From G963665545 sp963665545 (lineage in GTDB: Bacteria; Pseudomonadota; Gammaproteobacteria; Xanthomonadales; SZUA-36), in assembly GCA_963665545.2 (NCBI GenBank), contig CAXXKZ010000013.1:1-64000 (forward strand): 64,000 nucleotides of DNA. The letters run 5' to 3'. This document shows, piece after piece, positions 56,103 through 64,000 of this stretch; position 1 is the first letter of the stretch, and each line of letters starts with the position of its first letter. Under the pieces are notes generated by a model. The model saw only the letters and a program-made list of their open reading frames with translations, did not search any database and was not told where the DNA came from. A program made the translations under genes and the position numbers.

Positions 56103-56837
56103 CTATTGTTCCATCAAGAACCGGTAATCACGGTATCTGAATATCGCCCCGTCGCGGCGAATCTCCTCCAGCACCAGTCCGTCGTCTAATTCTTCGGACT
56201 CGAGCAACCGTTGACCATTGGCGAGCAGAAATCGATCCGGCGGATTCTCCGCGTAAACCAAAACCGTAATTTTGACCTCCAACATACTGTCCCGCACGGA
56301 CTGGGGCAATGCCCAGTAGCTCAGCGGTTCGGTCTGATAATTTTCCGGCTCAAGCTGCAACGCTGCGGATTCAACGGGCCCCGCTCTACGGTTGAATGCG
56401 GAGGGCGTCAGTTCAGTCTCCGCGACCGGCGGTTGGGCTGGCTGGCTCTGGTCCTTTTTGTCTGCGTAATTGCCGAATCGCCGCGCAAGTCTTTCTCGCT
56501 TACGTGCCGCCTGATTTTCAAGTTCACGTTCCGCGGGAGATTTTTCACCTGCCGGCTGGCTGTCGCTGGTACTCGACAGGACAGCTTGCTCGACAGCAAC
56601 CGGCCCCTCGCCGGCGGCTTCCGGCGTCGGCCAATCAATGCCGTCCGGCACCTCGAACTGGGTCCAGCCGATCCAGGCAATCACGATGACGCTGATGAGA
56701 GACAAGGCCAACGGTATGAGTGGACGAGATTCACGCCCTGCCTCAGCGAAACCGAACGGCCCTGAGTGAATCGACGGAGGCTGCCCAAGTTGTCTCTGGG
56801 CTTCTGAACGGCGTAGCGCGTCAAGCAAAATGGACAT
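56103..56837 (-). CDS. General secretion pathway protein B-like (GspB/ExeB)
   Basis: 244 residues from ATG 56837 (MSILLDALRRSEAQRQLGQ), the usual GspB opening. One helix (ALSLISVIVIAWIGWT), a variable periplasmic linker, and a C-terminal T2SS-GspB domain (QSVRDSMLEVKITVLVYAENPPDRFLLANGQRLLESEEL...YRFLMEQ). Works with GspA to place the secretin in the wall. The start is two bases after the gspA stop. Confidence 0.85.
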   Translation of the reverse strand: MSILLDALRRSEAQRQLGQPPSIHSGPFGFAEAGRESRPLIPLALSLISVIVIAWIGWTQFEVPDGIDWPTPEAAGEGPVAVEQAVLSSTSDSQPAGEKSPAERELENQAARKRERLARRFGNYADKKDQSQPAQPPVAETELTPSAFNRRAGPVESAALQLEPENYQTEPLSYWALPQSVRDSMLEVKITVLVYAENPPDRFLLANGQRLLESEELDDGLVLEEIRRDGAIFRYRDYRFLMEQ

Positions 56838-56839
56838 GC

Positions 56840-58678
56840 CTATTGCCTCCTGTCGGTGTGTACAATCAAGCGCGGATTGTCGATGGTCGGTGCCATCAAC
56901 TGGAGCAGCGTATTGGGGCCAACAATGCCGTCGGCATCCAAACCGTGCTGGTGCTGGAAAGCCATCAGCCACAACTCAAATTGGCCGTCGAAATGCCCTC
57001 CGCCCTGCCAGGGCGTGGCGGCAAGGCTGGCCATTTCCATCACGATATCCACGGCACTGCCGGACTCACCCCGGCCAATCTGGACCGGCCAGTCAGGCGC
57101 CTGTGGCCAGACAACGAAGAATTCCCCCAGCCAAAACTGCACCACGGCGGAACGAGCAACCAACTGCGGCGGATCGCCTCCTCCCACCAGCAATCCATTG
57201 CCACTGATGCCTCGCAGTATCAGGTGACGGGCGCCGTCGCGACGTAATACCAGCAACACAGGCAAACCAATTTGTTGAATCCGGGCCAGGCTACCCTGTT
57301 CGCGCAAACAGGCATATCCTACGCCATGTTCACCGTCACAGGCAGACCGTAGTAATCGCGCGTCGCGTGGATCGCCCCAAATCAATGCGAGATCCTGCCA
57401 GGCGCTTGCATGGCCCGCGTCAAGCCACTCATCATCCAGGTCACCGGCCACCATGGCCACCTGGGGTTCAAGTTCGGTTTCGGGCTTGGTTCGTTGGGCA
57501 GACTCCAGATATGCATCTGCCCTGGCCTCGTTGCCAACGATGGCCGAGGCCACCTCAGACAGCAAGGCTGTGTCCCGAGAAGCGGGTTGTACCGCATCAT
57601 CAGCCGCGCCGGAGGTGTCTGCCTCGCGCGCCAACTCAAGCCCTGCTTCCACAGCCGCAGAATTCTGCGGGGAAGGCTCGGACACTACGGCGTCAGCGGG
57701 TCTGGCGTGGTCGGCGCTAACGGCCAGTGTTGCAACGGGCGGTAATTCGCCGCCCCACCACTGCGCGCCAAGGAACATGATGGTAACGGCCAGCAAAACG
57801 AAGACCGAAGCAGCGGCAATCAACCAAGGCAGGCGGGTTGGCTCCAATTGGGGTTCGCCCGGCTGAACTTCAGTCGCTGCCTGGTGCATCAGGCGCGCAT
57901 TGATGGTTTGGGTCTCGCCTGCGTAGGCGCCGGCCAGCGCGCGGTCCGCGATGATATTGATAAGCCGCGGAATGCCCAGAGAGCGCTGAAACAGGGCCTT
58001 GACGGCACCTCGGCTAAACGGATTGTGCAGCGCGCCGGCAACGTTCATTCGATGCCGCACATAAGCGGTGGTCTCTTCTTCGCTGAGTGGGGTCAAATGG
58101 TAGCGCGCGGTAATTCTCTGGGAAAGTTGGCGCAGGTTCTGTCTCTGCAGCAGCTGGCGCAGTTCCGGCTGTCCCAACAGCACCATTTGCAACAGTTTGT
58201 GTTTTGGTGTTTCCAGGTTGGTCAGCAGGCGAACCTGTTCAAGTGCTTCCGGACTGAGATTTTGTGCTTCGTCGATAACGACAACAACGCGATTGCCGTC
58301 GGCGTGCTGTTCCAGCAGATAGGCGTTCAGCGCGTCCACCATCGCCTTGTTGCTGTCTGCGATATCAGCCATTTCGATACCCAGCTCTTCACCGATGGTC
58401 GCGAGTAATTCAAGCCGTGTCATCAGCGGGTTGAGGATCAAAGCAATCCGGGTATCGCCCTTCACCTGATCCAACAGACAGCGGCACAGCGTGGTCTTGC
58501 CGGTGCCGACTTCGCCTGTCAGCTGGACGAACCCGCCGGCACTACCCTGACCTACGCCGTACAGGAGATGGGCGAGCGCATCCCTGTGCGCTGCGCTCAG
58601 GTAGACAAACGCCGGGTCGGGCGTAATCGAAAAGGGCGCCTCGCTGAGGCCGAAATACTGCAGGTACACAGCATCCAT
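56840..58678 (-). CDS. General secretion pathway protein A-like ATPase (GspA/ExeA)
   Basis: 612 residues. AAA+ core: MDAVYLQYFGLSEAPFSITPDPAF, Walker A GEVGTGKTTLC, Walker B VVVVIDEAQNLSPEALEQVRLLTNLE, sensor QMVLLGQPELRQ. One helix (LIAAASVFVLLAVTIMFLGA), then an alanine-rich linker and a C-terminal domain with C39-like positions (GYACLREQGSLARIQQIGLPVLL) and a peptidoglycan-binding end (FQHQHGLDADGIVGPNTLLQLM). Matches the ExeA architecture for outer-membrane secretin assembly. A type II secretion system elsewhere is implied. Confidence 0.88.
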   Translation of the reverse strand: MDAVYLQYFGLSEAPFSITPDPAFVYLSAAHRDALAHLLYGVGQGSAGGFVQLTGEVGTGKTTLCRCLLDQVKGDTRIALILNPLMTRLELLATIGEELGIEMADIADSNKAMVDALNAYLLEQHADGNRVVVVIDEAQNLSPEALEQVRLLTNLETPKHKLLQMVLLGQPELRQLLQRQNLRQLSQRITARYHLTPLSEEETTAYVRHRMNVAGALHNPFSRGAVKALFQRSLGIPRLINIIADRALAGAYAGETQTINARLMHQAATEVQPGEPQLEPTRLPWLIAAASVFVLLAVTIMFLGAQWWGGELPPVATLAVSADHARPADAVVSEPSPQNSAAVEAGLELAREADTSGAADDAVQPASRDTALLSEVASAIVGNEARADAYLESAQRTKPETELEPQVAMVAGDLDDEWLDAGHASAWQDLALIWGDPRDARLLRSACDGEHGVGYACLREQGSLARIQQIGLPVLLVLRRDGARHLILRGISGNGLLVGGGDPPQLVARSAVVQFWLGEFFVVWPQAPDWPVQIGRGESGSAVDIVMEMASLAATPWQGGGHFDGQFELWLMAFQHQHGLDADGIVGPNTLLQLMAPTIDNPRLIVHTDRRQ

Positions 58679-58786
58679 ATTAGTTTTCTGTCCTCGTCAC
58701 GAAATTATCCATTCCGGCCGCTATATCGCAGCAGAACGGACTGTAATGGAATATTTTGTTCAATAAACAAGATTGTAGCCCCACAG

Positions 58787-61700
58787 TTAATCATCAAGCG
58801 CCAGGAGGCCGGCATTTCCGCCCACTGCAGCAGTGTTTACCGTCAAAGTTCTCTCCGTCGCAAATCTCAGCATGTAGTGTGGACCACCAGCTTTGGGGCC
58901 GGTTCCTGACAATCGCTCACCGCCGAATGGTTGCACGCCGACAACCGCGCCGGTCATGGTTCGATTGACGTAGCAATTGCCGGCCCGAATCCGTGCGGCA
59001 ATGTACTCCTGGGTATCATCAATTCTGCTATGTACGCCCATAGTCAGTCCGTATCCAGTGCCATTGATTTCGTCGATCACCGCATCCAGCCGTGAGGATG
59101 CATAGCGCACGACGTGCAGCACCGGCCCGAACACCTCCTGCGAGAGCTGACTGATACTATCGATCTCGAACGCGCAAGGCGCAAAATAGTGGCCGTCCAA
59201 TCCCGCGGGAATTTGCCGCTGCGCAATCAGGGTCCCATTATCGCTCAGCCAGGCGGTGTGGTTAAGCAATACCTGCAGTGCATCTTCGTCAATAACCGGG
59301 CCAACATCTGTTTTCAACAATCCTGGATTTCCAATCACCAGCTCATCCATGGCGCCGCTGAGCAATTCGATGATGCGGTCGGCTACTTCCTCCTGCAGGT
59401 ACAGCACACGCAGGGCCGAACAACGTTGCCCGGCACTTAGAAAAGCGCTGCCAATCACATCCTGCACGACCTGCTCGGGCAGTGCGGAACTGTCCACCAG
59501 CATGGTGTTCTGCCCACCAGTCTCCGCAATCAGCGTGGCCAGTGGCGCATCCCGCGCAGCCAGCGACCGGTTGATCACCCGCGCTGTTTCGGTGGACCCG
59601 GTAAAGGCCACACCGTCGATCCGAGGATCAGTGCACAATTGTGCGCCGACGCCAGCACCTTCACCCGTCAGCAATTGCAGCGCTTCTGGCGGAATTCCTG
59701 CCTGGTGCATCAGCGACACCGCAACTGAAGCGATGGCCGGTGTTTGTTCCGCTGGCTTGGCCAGCACCGTGTTGCCGGCAGCCAGCGCGGCGACAATCTG
59801 GCCGCTGAAGATGGCCAGTGGAAAATTCCACGGGCTGATACAGGCGAACACCCCCTTGCCATGCAGGGTCAATTGATTGTGTTCCCCGGTCGGTCCCGGC
59901 AGAACCAGTGGCTCGCTAAAATGTTTCCTCGCCTGCAGTGCATAGTAGCGGCAAAAGTCCGCTGCTTCCCGCACTTCGGCGATGCCGTCCAGCAGGGTCT
60001 TGCCGGCTTCGCGACAACACAAGGCCATCAATTCGGGCATGTTGTTTTCAAAAAGGTCGGCCGTCCGCTCCAACATGGCGGCGCGCTGATCCGCCGGAAC
60101 CGCATCCCAGTGGCCCACGTACTGCTGGGCGGTAGTGATGGCGCCTTCGACTTCGGTGGCGGTCGCGAATCGAACGCTACCGACACAGTCAGAAGCCCGC
60201 CCAGGATTCATGTTTGATTCTACGCGGGGCTCATCATCGGTTCCGTTGTGGAGATCGCGGCCAGCCAGCAGTGGCTCGACCCGCCATTGACGGCGCGCGA
60301 ATTGCTGCATGTCCTGCGCGAGTTGCCGAGCCTCCCTTTCATTGGCGAGATTGATGCCGTACGAGTTCAGCCGGTCATCGCCATACAGATTGCGTGGCAG
60401 GGCAATTGCGGGGTGGTAAATCGGTTGGGTGTTTCTGACGCGTTCAATGGGATTCTCGGCCACCTTCGACACCGGCATGGACTCATCGACAATCCGGTTA
60501 ACGAAAGAAGTATTGGCGCCGTTCTCCAACAGCCGCCTGACCAGGTAAGGCAAGAGGTCCTCGTGACTGCCGACGGGAGCATACACCCTGCATGCGTCAT
60601 GAAAGCGGTCGTTCTCCATCACCACCGCATAGAGGTCTTCACCCATGCCGTGCAATCGCTGGTACTCGAAATCCAGTCGATCTCCAGCGAATTCGGCAAT
60701 GCTGGCTATGGTGTGGGCATTGTGGGTGGCAAATTGCGGATAAAAGGACTGACGTGCAGACAACAGTTTCATCGCACAGGCAATGTAGGCAACATCGGTA
60801 TTGGCCTTGCGCGTGTAAACAGGATAACCGTGGTAGCCCTCCACCTGGGCGTGCTTGATTTCCGTGTCCCAGTAGGCGCCCTTGACCAGGCGGATCGGAA
60901 TTCGCTTGGACAGCCGAACTGCGCGCGCTTCCAGCCATGCGAGCACTGCCATCGCCCGTTTCTGGTAGGCCTGCAGAGCCAAACCGAGGCCATTCCATCC
61001 CGCCAGACTACGGTCGGCAAGCACCGCGTCAAATACATCCAGGTTGAGAAGAAGCCGATCGGCTTCTTCGGCATCGATGGTCAAGGCCAAATTGTTTGCC
61101 TTTGCCAGTTGCGCCAATTCCAGGACCCGCACCGAGAGTTCCGCTATCACACGATCCCGCTGCACATACTCATAGCGTGGATGCAATGCGGACAGCTTCA
61201 CCGAAATACTGGGCGCCGAGTAGATCCCGTCGTTGGCCCCGTCGTCGACCCCGTCGTCGATCCCGGCGCCCCCGATGTGGGCACCAACGGCCTTGATGGC
61301 GTTGCGATAGGACTCAAGGTAACGCGCTGCGTCGTGTGCCGTCAGCGCCGCTTCGCCCAGCATGTCGAAGGAATAGCGGAACGAGCGATTTCTTTTTCGT
61401 CCGGCCCTTTCCATGGCCTCATCGATTGTCCGTCCCATGACGTACTGGTGAGCCATGATTCGCATGGACTGACGTATTGCCGTTCGCACCAGCGGCTCAC
61501 CGCTGCGGTTAATCAGACGAGCCAGCGCCGAGGAAACACTGCGCTTGGTATCCTCGCTAAGCGCGATCATTTTCCCGGTCAGCATCAGCCCCCAGGTGGA
61601 GGCATTGACGAAAATTGAGTCGCTCTTGCCGATATGCGCTTCCCAGTCTCCGTCACCCAATTTGTCGGCAATCAATTTTTCTGCTGTCTCATTGTCGGGG

Positions 61701-62026
61701 ATTCGCAACAGCGCCTCGGCCAGGCACATGAGTACGACGCCTTCCTCGGATGACAGGTCATATTGCAGCATAAATGCATCCAGCACGCCCTGCTCAGACT
61801 TGCGCGCGCGCACCTCTGCTACCAGTTCAGCAGCCGACTGATTCACCTTATTCTGGCGTGCTGCGTCAATCTGGACCCGCTCAAGCAACGTGTTAACCAG
61901 CACGGTTTCATCCGCATCGTAGTCCTGATTAATGGCGTCTCTTAGTTGATCCGGACCCTGGACTTGGGACCCTACAAAATCAAAAACTTCTGGTTCGCTC
62001 ACTTCGCTCCCTCTGGCCGAAATCAT
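58787..62026 (-). CDS. putA: Bifunctional proline dehydrogenase / P5C dehydrogenase PutA
   Basis: About 1079 residues from ATG 62026 (MISARGSEVSEPEVFDF). Proline dehydrogenase barrel residues about 200-450 (RFSYDMLGEAALT, ISVKLSALHPRYEYVQRDRV, IDAEEADRL, RLVKGAYWDTEIK, QFATHNAHTIASI), then the aldehyde dehydrogenase half with IAETGGQNTMLVDSSA and catalytic Cys in SAGQRCSALRVLYLQ. It lacks the N-terminal ribbon-helix-helix of E. coli PutA, so it is an enzyme only, not its own repressor. Oxidises proline to glutamate at the membrane. Confidence 0.93.
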   Translation of the reverse strand: MISARGSEVSEPEVFDFVGSQVQGPDQLRDAINQDYDADETVLVNTLLERVQIDAARQNKVNQSAAELVAEVRARKSEQGVLDAFMLQYDLSSEEGVVLMCLAEALLRIPDNETAEKLIADKLGDGDWEAHIGKSDSIFVNASTWGLMLTGKMIALSEDTKRSVSSALARLINRSGEPLVRTAIRQSMRIMAHQYVMGRTIDEAMERAGRKRNRSFRYSFDMLGEAALTAHDAARYLESYRNAIKAVGAHIGGAGIDDGVDDGANDGIYSAPSISVKLSALHPRYEYVQRDRVIAELSVRVLELAQLAKANNLALTIDAEEADRLLLNLDVFDAVLADRSLAGWNGLGLALQAYQKRAMAVLAWLEARAVRLSKRIPIRLVKGAYWDTEIKHAQVEGYHGYPVYTRKANTDVAYIACAMKLLSARQSFYPQFATHNAHTIASIAEFAGDRLDFEYQRLHGMGEDLYAVVMENDRFHDACRVYAPVGSHEDLLPYLVRRLLENGANTSFVNRIVDESMPVSKVAENPIERVRNTQPIYHPAIALPRNLYGDDRLNSYGINLANEREARQLAQDMQQFARRQWRVEPLLAGRDLHNGTDDEPRVESNMNPGRASDCVGSVRFATATEVEGAITTAQQYVGHWDAVPADQRAAMLERTADLFENNMPELMALCCREAGKTLLDGIAEVREAADFCRYYALQARKHFSEPLVLPGPTGEHNQLTLHGKGVFACISPWNFPLAIFSGQIVAALAAGNTVLAKPAEQTPAIASVAVSLMHQAGIPPEALQLLTGEGAGVGAQLCTDPRIDGVAFTGSTETARVINRSLAARDAPLATLIAETGGQNTMLVDSSALPEQVVQDVIGSAFLSAGQRCSALRVLYLQEEVADRIIELLSGAMDELVIGNPGLLKTDVGPVIDEDALQVLLNHTAWLSDNGTLIAQRQIPAGLDGHYFAPCAFEIDSISQLSQEVFGPVLHVVRYASSRLDAVIDEINGTGYGLTMGVHSRIDDTQEYIAARIRAGNCYVNRTMTGAVVGVQPFGGERLSGTGPKAGGPHYMLRFATERTLTVNTAAVGGNAGLLALDD

Positions 62027-62089
62027 CAATTTGCCTTGCACTATACCGGTTGTCAGAACACCTGCAGCAAACCCTAATTGGCGCGTCAA

Positions 62090-62302
62090 TTTTCCGCCAG
62101 TGTACTCGCGGCAGTGACACTTGGGAAACCGTTGGGATTAATTGGAATGGGGTGAACTTTTCTACCACGAAAAGCGGCACAATTGTTGCCCGACATATCG
62201 CCGGCCGGATACAATAGCGGGCTCCAGACATGTCTTGAGAGATCATCTCCTGACCCAGTGCCTGACATTATAATAAACGCATCGGCGAGGATCCAAATCC
62301 CA
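62090..62302. other. 213-bp divergent promoter region of putA and coxB
   Basis: No gene is supported here; the in-frame extension of coxB to 62183 has no homology. Promoters for both strands must lie in this stretch, but no convincing -35/-10 pair was identified by eye. Confidence 0.4.
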
Positions 62303-63463
62303 ATGAGAAAACCAAACACGGTCATTGTTGCCCTGTCTGTGGTAGCAGCGGTGACCGCCGCTTTCTGGTTGCTGCTGGTGGCGCCGGGTCTGGGCGACAA
62401 TGAAATCAATATGACGCGTGGCGTTACCGAAATGGCGGCGGCGAATTACGACCTGCACATGGCCATCCTGTGGATCTGCGTTGTCTTCGGCATCATCGTC
62501 TTCAGCGCCATGCTATTTTCGATCGTGCTGCACCGGAAATCGCGGGGCCATGTGCCGGCGAAATTTGCCCACAGCGCGAAGGCCGAATTTGCCTGGTCCA
62601 TCATTCCGGTTGTTATCCTGATTTCCATGGCGGTGCCGGCCACGCGCACCCTGATCCAAATGGAGGTGGCGCCTGAAACACAGATGACCATTAAAGTCAC
62701 CGGCTTCCAGTGGCGCTGGAAATATGACTACCTGGAGGACGACGTCCATTTCATGAGTTCCCTGGCGGCTGAATCCAACGCCGCCAGACAGTTGCAATCA
62801 GGTGTTGCGCCGGAGTCAATCGACAACTATCTGCTGGATGTTGACCATCCGCTGGTATTACCGATCGGTGTCAAAATCAAATTCCTGATTACGGCCGACG
62901 ATGTACTTCACTCTTGGTGGGTACCCGCGCTTGGATGGAAACGCGATGCGGTTCCTGGTTTCATCAATGAGGCCTGGACAGAAATTAACGAGCCCGGAAT
63001 ATACCGCGGTCAATGTGCGGAGCTGTGTGGCAAAGACCATGGCTTTATACCCATTGTTCTGCAGGCCGTCAGCCGCGAAGAATACCAGCGTTGGGTTCGC
63101 GAACAGAAGCGCAGTGCGGCGAGCGTTAATGCGGATGCCCAGAGATTGTGGACGCGCGATGAACTGATGGGCCACGGCAAGGACGTATACGCCACGCAAT
63201 GCGCGACTTGCCATCAGGCCGACGGTCGCGGCCTTTTGCCCGCATTTCCGGCTCTCGCCGGCGGACCAATATCGACCGGTCCGGTTGCAGACCATATCGA
63301 AATTGTATTGAACGGCCGCGCCGGCACTGCCATGCAGGCCTGGGGCGGAGTACTCTCGGCAACCGATATTGCGGCGGCCTTGACCTATACCCGTAACGCC
63401 TTTGGCAACGATACCGGCGATGTGATTCAACCCAGCACGATTGTGCGAATCAAGAACGGCTGA
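62303..63463 (+). CDS. coxB: Cytochrome c oxidase subunit II with fused cytochrome c (caa3-type)
   Basis: 386 residues from ATG 62303. Two helices (VSVVAAVTAAFWLLLVA-like start, then MAILWICVVFGIIVFSAMLF), the cupredoxin domain with ITADDVLHSWWVPALGWK and the CuA loop CAELCGKDHGFIPI, and a C-terminal cytochrome c domain with CATCHQADGRG (CxxCH) and a possible Met in TAMQAWGG. The CuA Met ligand is replaced by Ile (codon ATA 63047-63049). Upstream of coxA by 13 bases. Terminal oxidase of aerobic respiration. Confidence 0.94.
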   Translation: MRKPNTVIVALSVVAAVTAAFWLLLVAPGLGDNEINMTRGVTEMAAANYDLHMAILWICVVFGIIVFSAMLFSIVLHRKSRGHVPAKFAHSAKAEFAWSIIPVVILISMAVPATRTLIQMEVAPETQMTIKVTGFQWRWKYDYLEDDVHFMSSLAAESNAARQLQSGVAPESIDNYLLDVDHPLVLPIGVKIKFLITADDVLHSWWVPALGWKRDAVPGFINEAWTEINEPGIYRGQCAELCGKDHGFIPIVLQAVSREEYQRWVREQKRSAASVNADAQRLWTRDELMGHGKDVYATQCATCHQADGRGLLPAFPALAGGPISTGPVADHIEIVLNGRAGTAMQAWGGVLSATDIAAALTYTRNAFGNDTGDVIQPSTIVRIKNG

Positions 63464-63476
63464 ACAGGACACCCCA

Positions 63477-64000
63477 ATGAGCATTGAAAACACCAGTACC
63501 TCTTTAGATCAGATGCACGGGGCGACGGCCGACCATGGCCACGACCACAAGCCCGCCGGAATTCTTAACCGTTGGCTGTATACCACCAATCACAAAGACA
63601 TCGGCACGCTTTACCTGGGTTTCGCCCTACTTATGTTCCTGATCGGTGGTTCGATGGCGATGATTATCCGCGCAGAACTGTTCATGCCCGGCCTGCAACT
63701 TGTGGAACCCGATTTCTTCAACCAGATGACAACAATGCATGCGTTGATCATGGTGTTTGGCGCGGTCATGCCTGCCTGGGTGGGATTCGCCAACTGGATG
63801 ATCCCAATGATGATCGGCGCACCTGACATGGCGCTGCCGCGAATCAACAACTGGAGTTTCTGGATTCTTCCGTTCGCTTTTGCAATGCTGTTGAGCACCC
63901 TGTTTATGGACTCCGGCGGCCCGGCAGCCGGGTGGACGCTGTATCCACCTCTCAGCCTCCAGGGCGGTCAGAGTTTTGCCTTTGTTGTGTTTGCCATTCA
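63477..64000 (+). CDS. coxA: Cytochrome c oxidase subunit I, 5' part
   Basis: The frame from ATG 63477 is open to the window end (about 174 residues). After a His-rich N-terminus (TADHGHDHKPAG) comes the family opening LNRWLYTTNHKDIGTLYLGFALLMFLIGGSMAMIIRAEL, then FFNQMTTMHALIMVFGAVMPAWVGFANWMIPMMIGAPDMALPRINNWSFWI with the heme a ligand His in the THH-like MTTMHALIM. The rest lies outside the window. Confidence 0.95.
   Translation, partial: MSIENTSTSLDQMHGATADHGHDHKPAGILNRWLYTTNHKDIGTLYLGFALLMFLIGGSMAMIIRAELFMPGLQLVEPDFFNQMTTMHALIMVFGAVMPAWVGFANWMIPMMIGAPDMALPRINNWSFWILPFAFAMLLSTLFMDSGGPAAGWTLYPPLSLQGGQSFAFVVFAI

Noticed and set aside
1..64000. CRISPR arrays and toxin-antitoxin or phage modules
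   Set aside because: No regularly spaced direct repeats with unique spacers, no Cas proteins, and no phage structural or lysis genes were seen.

Overview
The window is a bacterial chromosome segment of moderately high GC with dense genes, many 1-8 nt gene overlaps, and gene neighbourhoods typical of Gammaproteobacteria: mtaD-ubiG-HAD phosphatase as around Pseudomonas mupP, a gpmI-envC-S41 protease run, a gpsA-secB-rhodanese run, and a split class II ribonucleotide reductase. A lineage near the Xanthomonadales/Chromatiales (for example Wenzhouxiangella-like) is an inference from gene content only.

Layout. 1-1.0 kb: a secreted protein with a GGGTGSKIA tandem repeat, broken by single-base indels, ending at a good terminator. 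1.0-2.0 kb: a DUF6502 gene with two indels. 2.3-8.5 kb: HIT, SDR, FmdB, GFA, a squalene/phytoene-synthase-like protein, a HAD phosphatase, ubiG, mtaD and efp. 8.7-17.2 kb: a FimX-like degenerate GGDEF/EAL protein, gluQ (apparently with an AUU start), accA, tilS, xseB, ispA and dxs. 17.2-25.1 kb: alkB, DUF2238, a universal stress protein, a steroid-reductase-like enzyme, a DUF1501/DUF1800 pair, cdd and deoA.

25.7-42.5 kb is the most interesting part. An acyl-AMP ligase, an NAD-dependent reductase/epimerase, an acyl carrier protein and a serine palmitoyltransferase-type enzyme form a bacterial ceramide block. Convergent to it lie a flippase, a Tam41-like nucleotidyltransferase, a CDP-alcohol phosphotransferase, a metallophosphoesterase, LptG, LptF, an LptA-like protein, a cytidylyltransferase-like protein, a GMC oxidoreductase and a MobA-like nucleotidyltransferase. 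Together they read as a candidate route for making ceramide, adding a phospho-headgroup, flipping the lipid and exporting it over an Lpt-type bridge. The export and headgroup roles are inference.

Inside this region an IS110-family element (about 40080-41250) has jumped into one copy of a 206-209 bp palindromic repeat; an intact, inverted copy lies 180 bp away. Comparing the two fixes the IS boundaries, and the 212 bp leader contains loops whose bases match the target and donor junctions, as expected of a bridge RNA.

42.5-64 kb: a NERD protein, nrdJb/nrdJa with two upstream NrdR boxes, a small exported protein, trmL, gpsA, secB, a Cys-less rhodanese, gpmI, envC, an S41 protease, a DJ-1 protein, DUF1820, rhomboid, gspB/gspA (exeBA-like), putA, and coxB (fused to cytochrome c) with the start of coxA.

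At least nine genes carry single-base indels or a stop inside otherwise intact reading frames, often in short homopolymers. This is more like uncorrected sequence error than widespread gene decay, so broken genes are described with their reconstructed frames.
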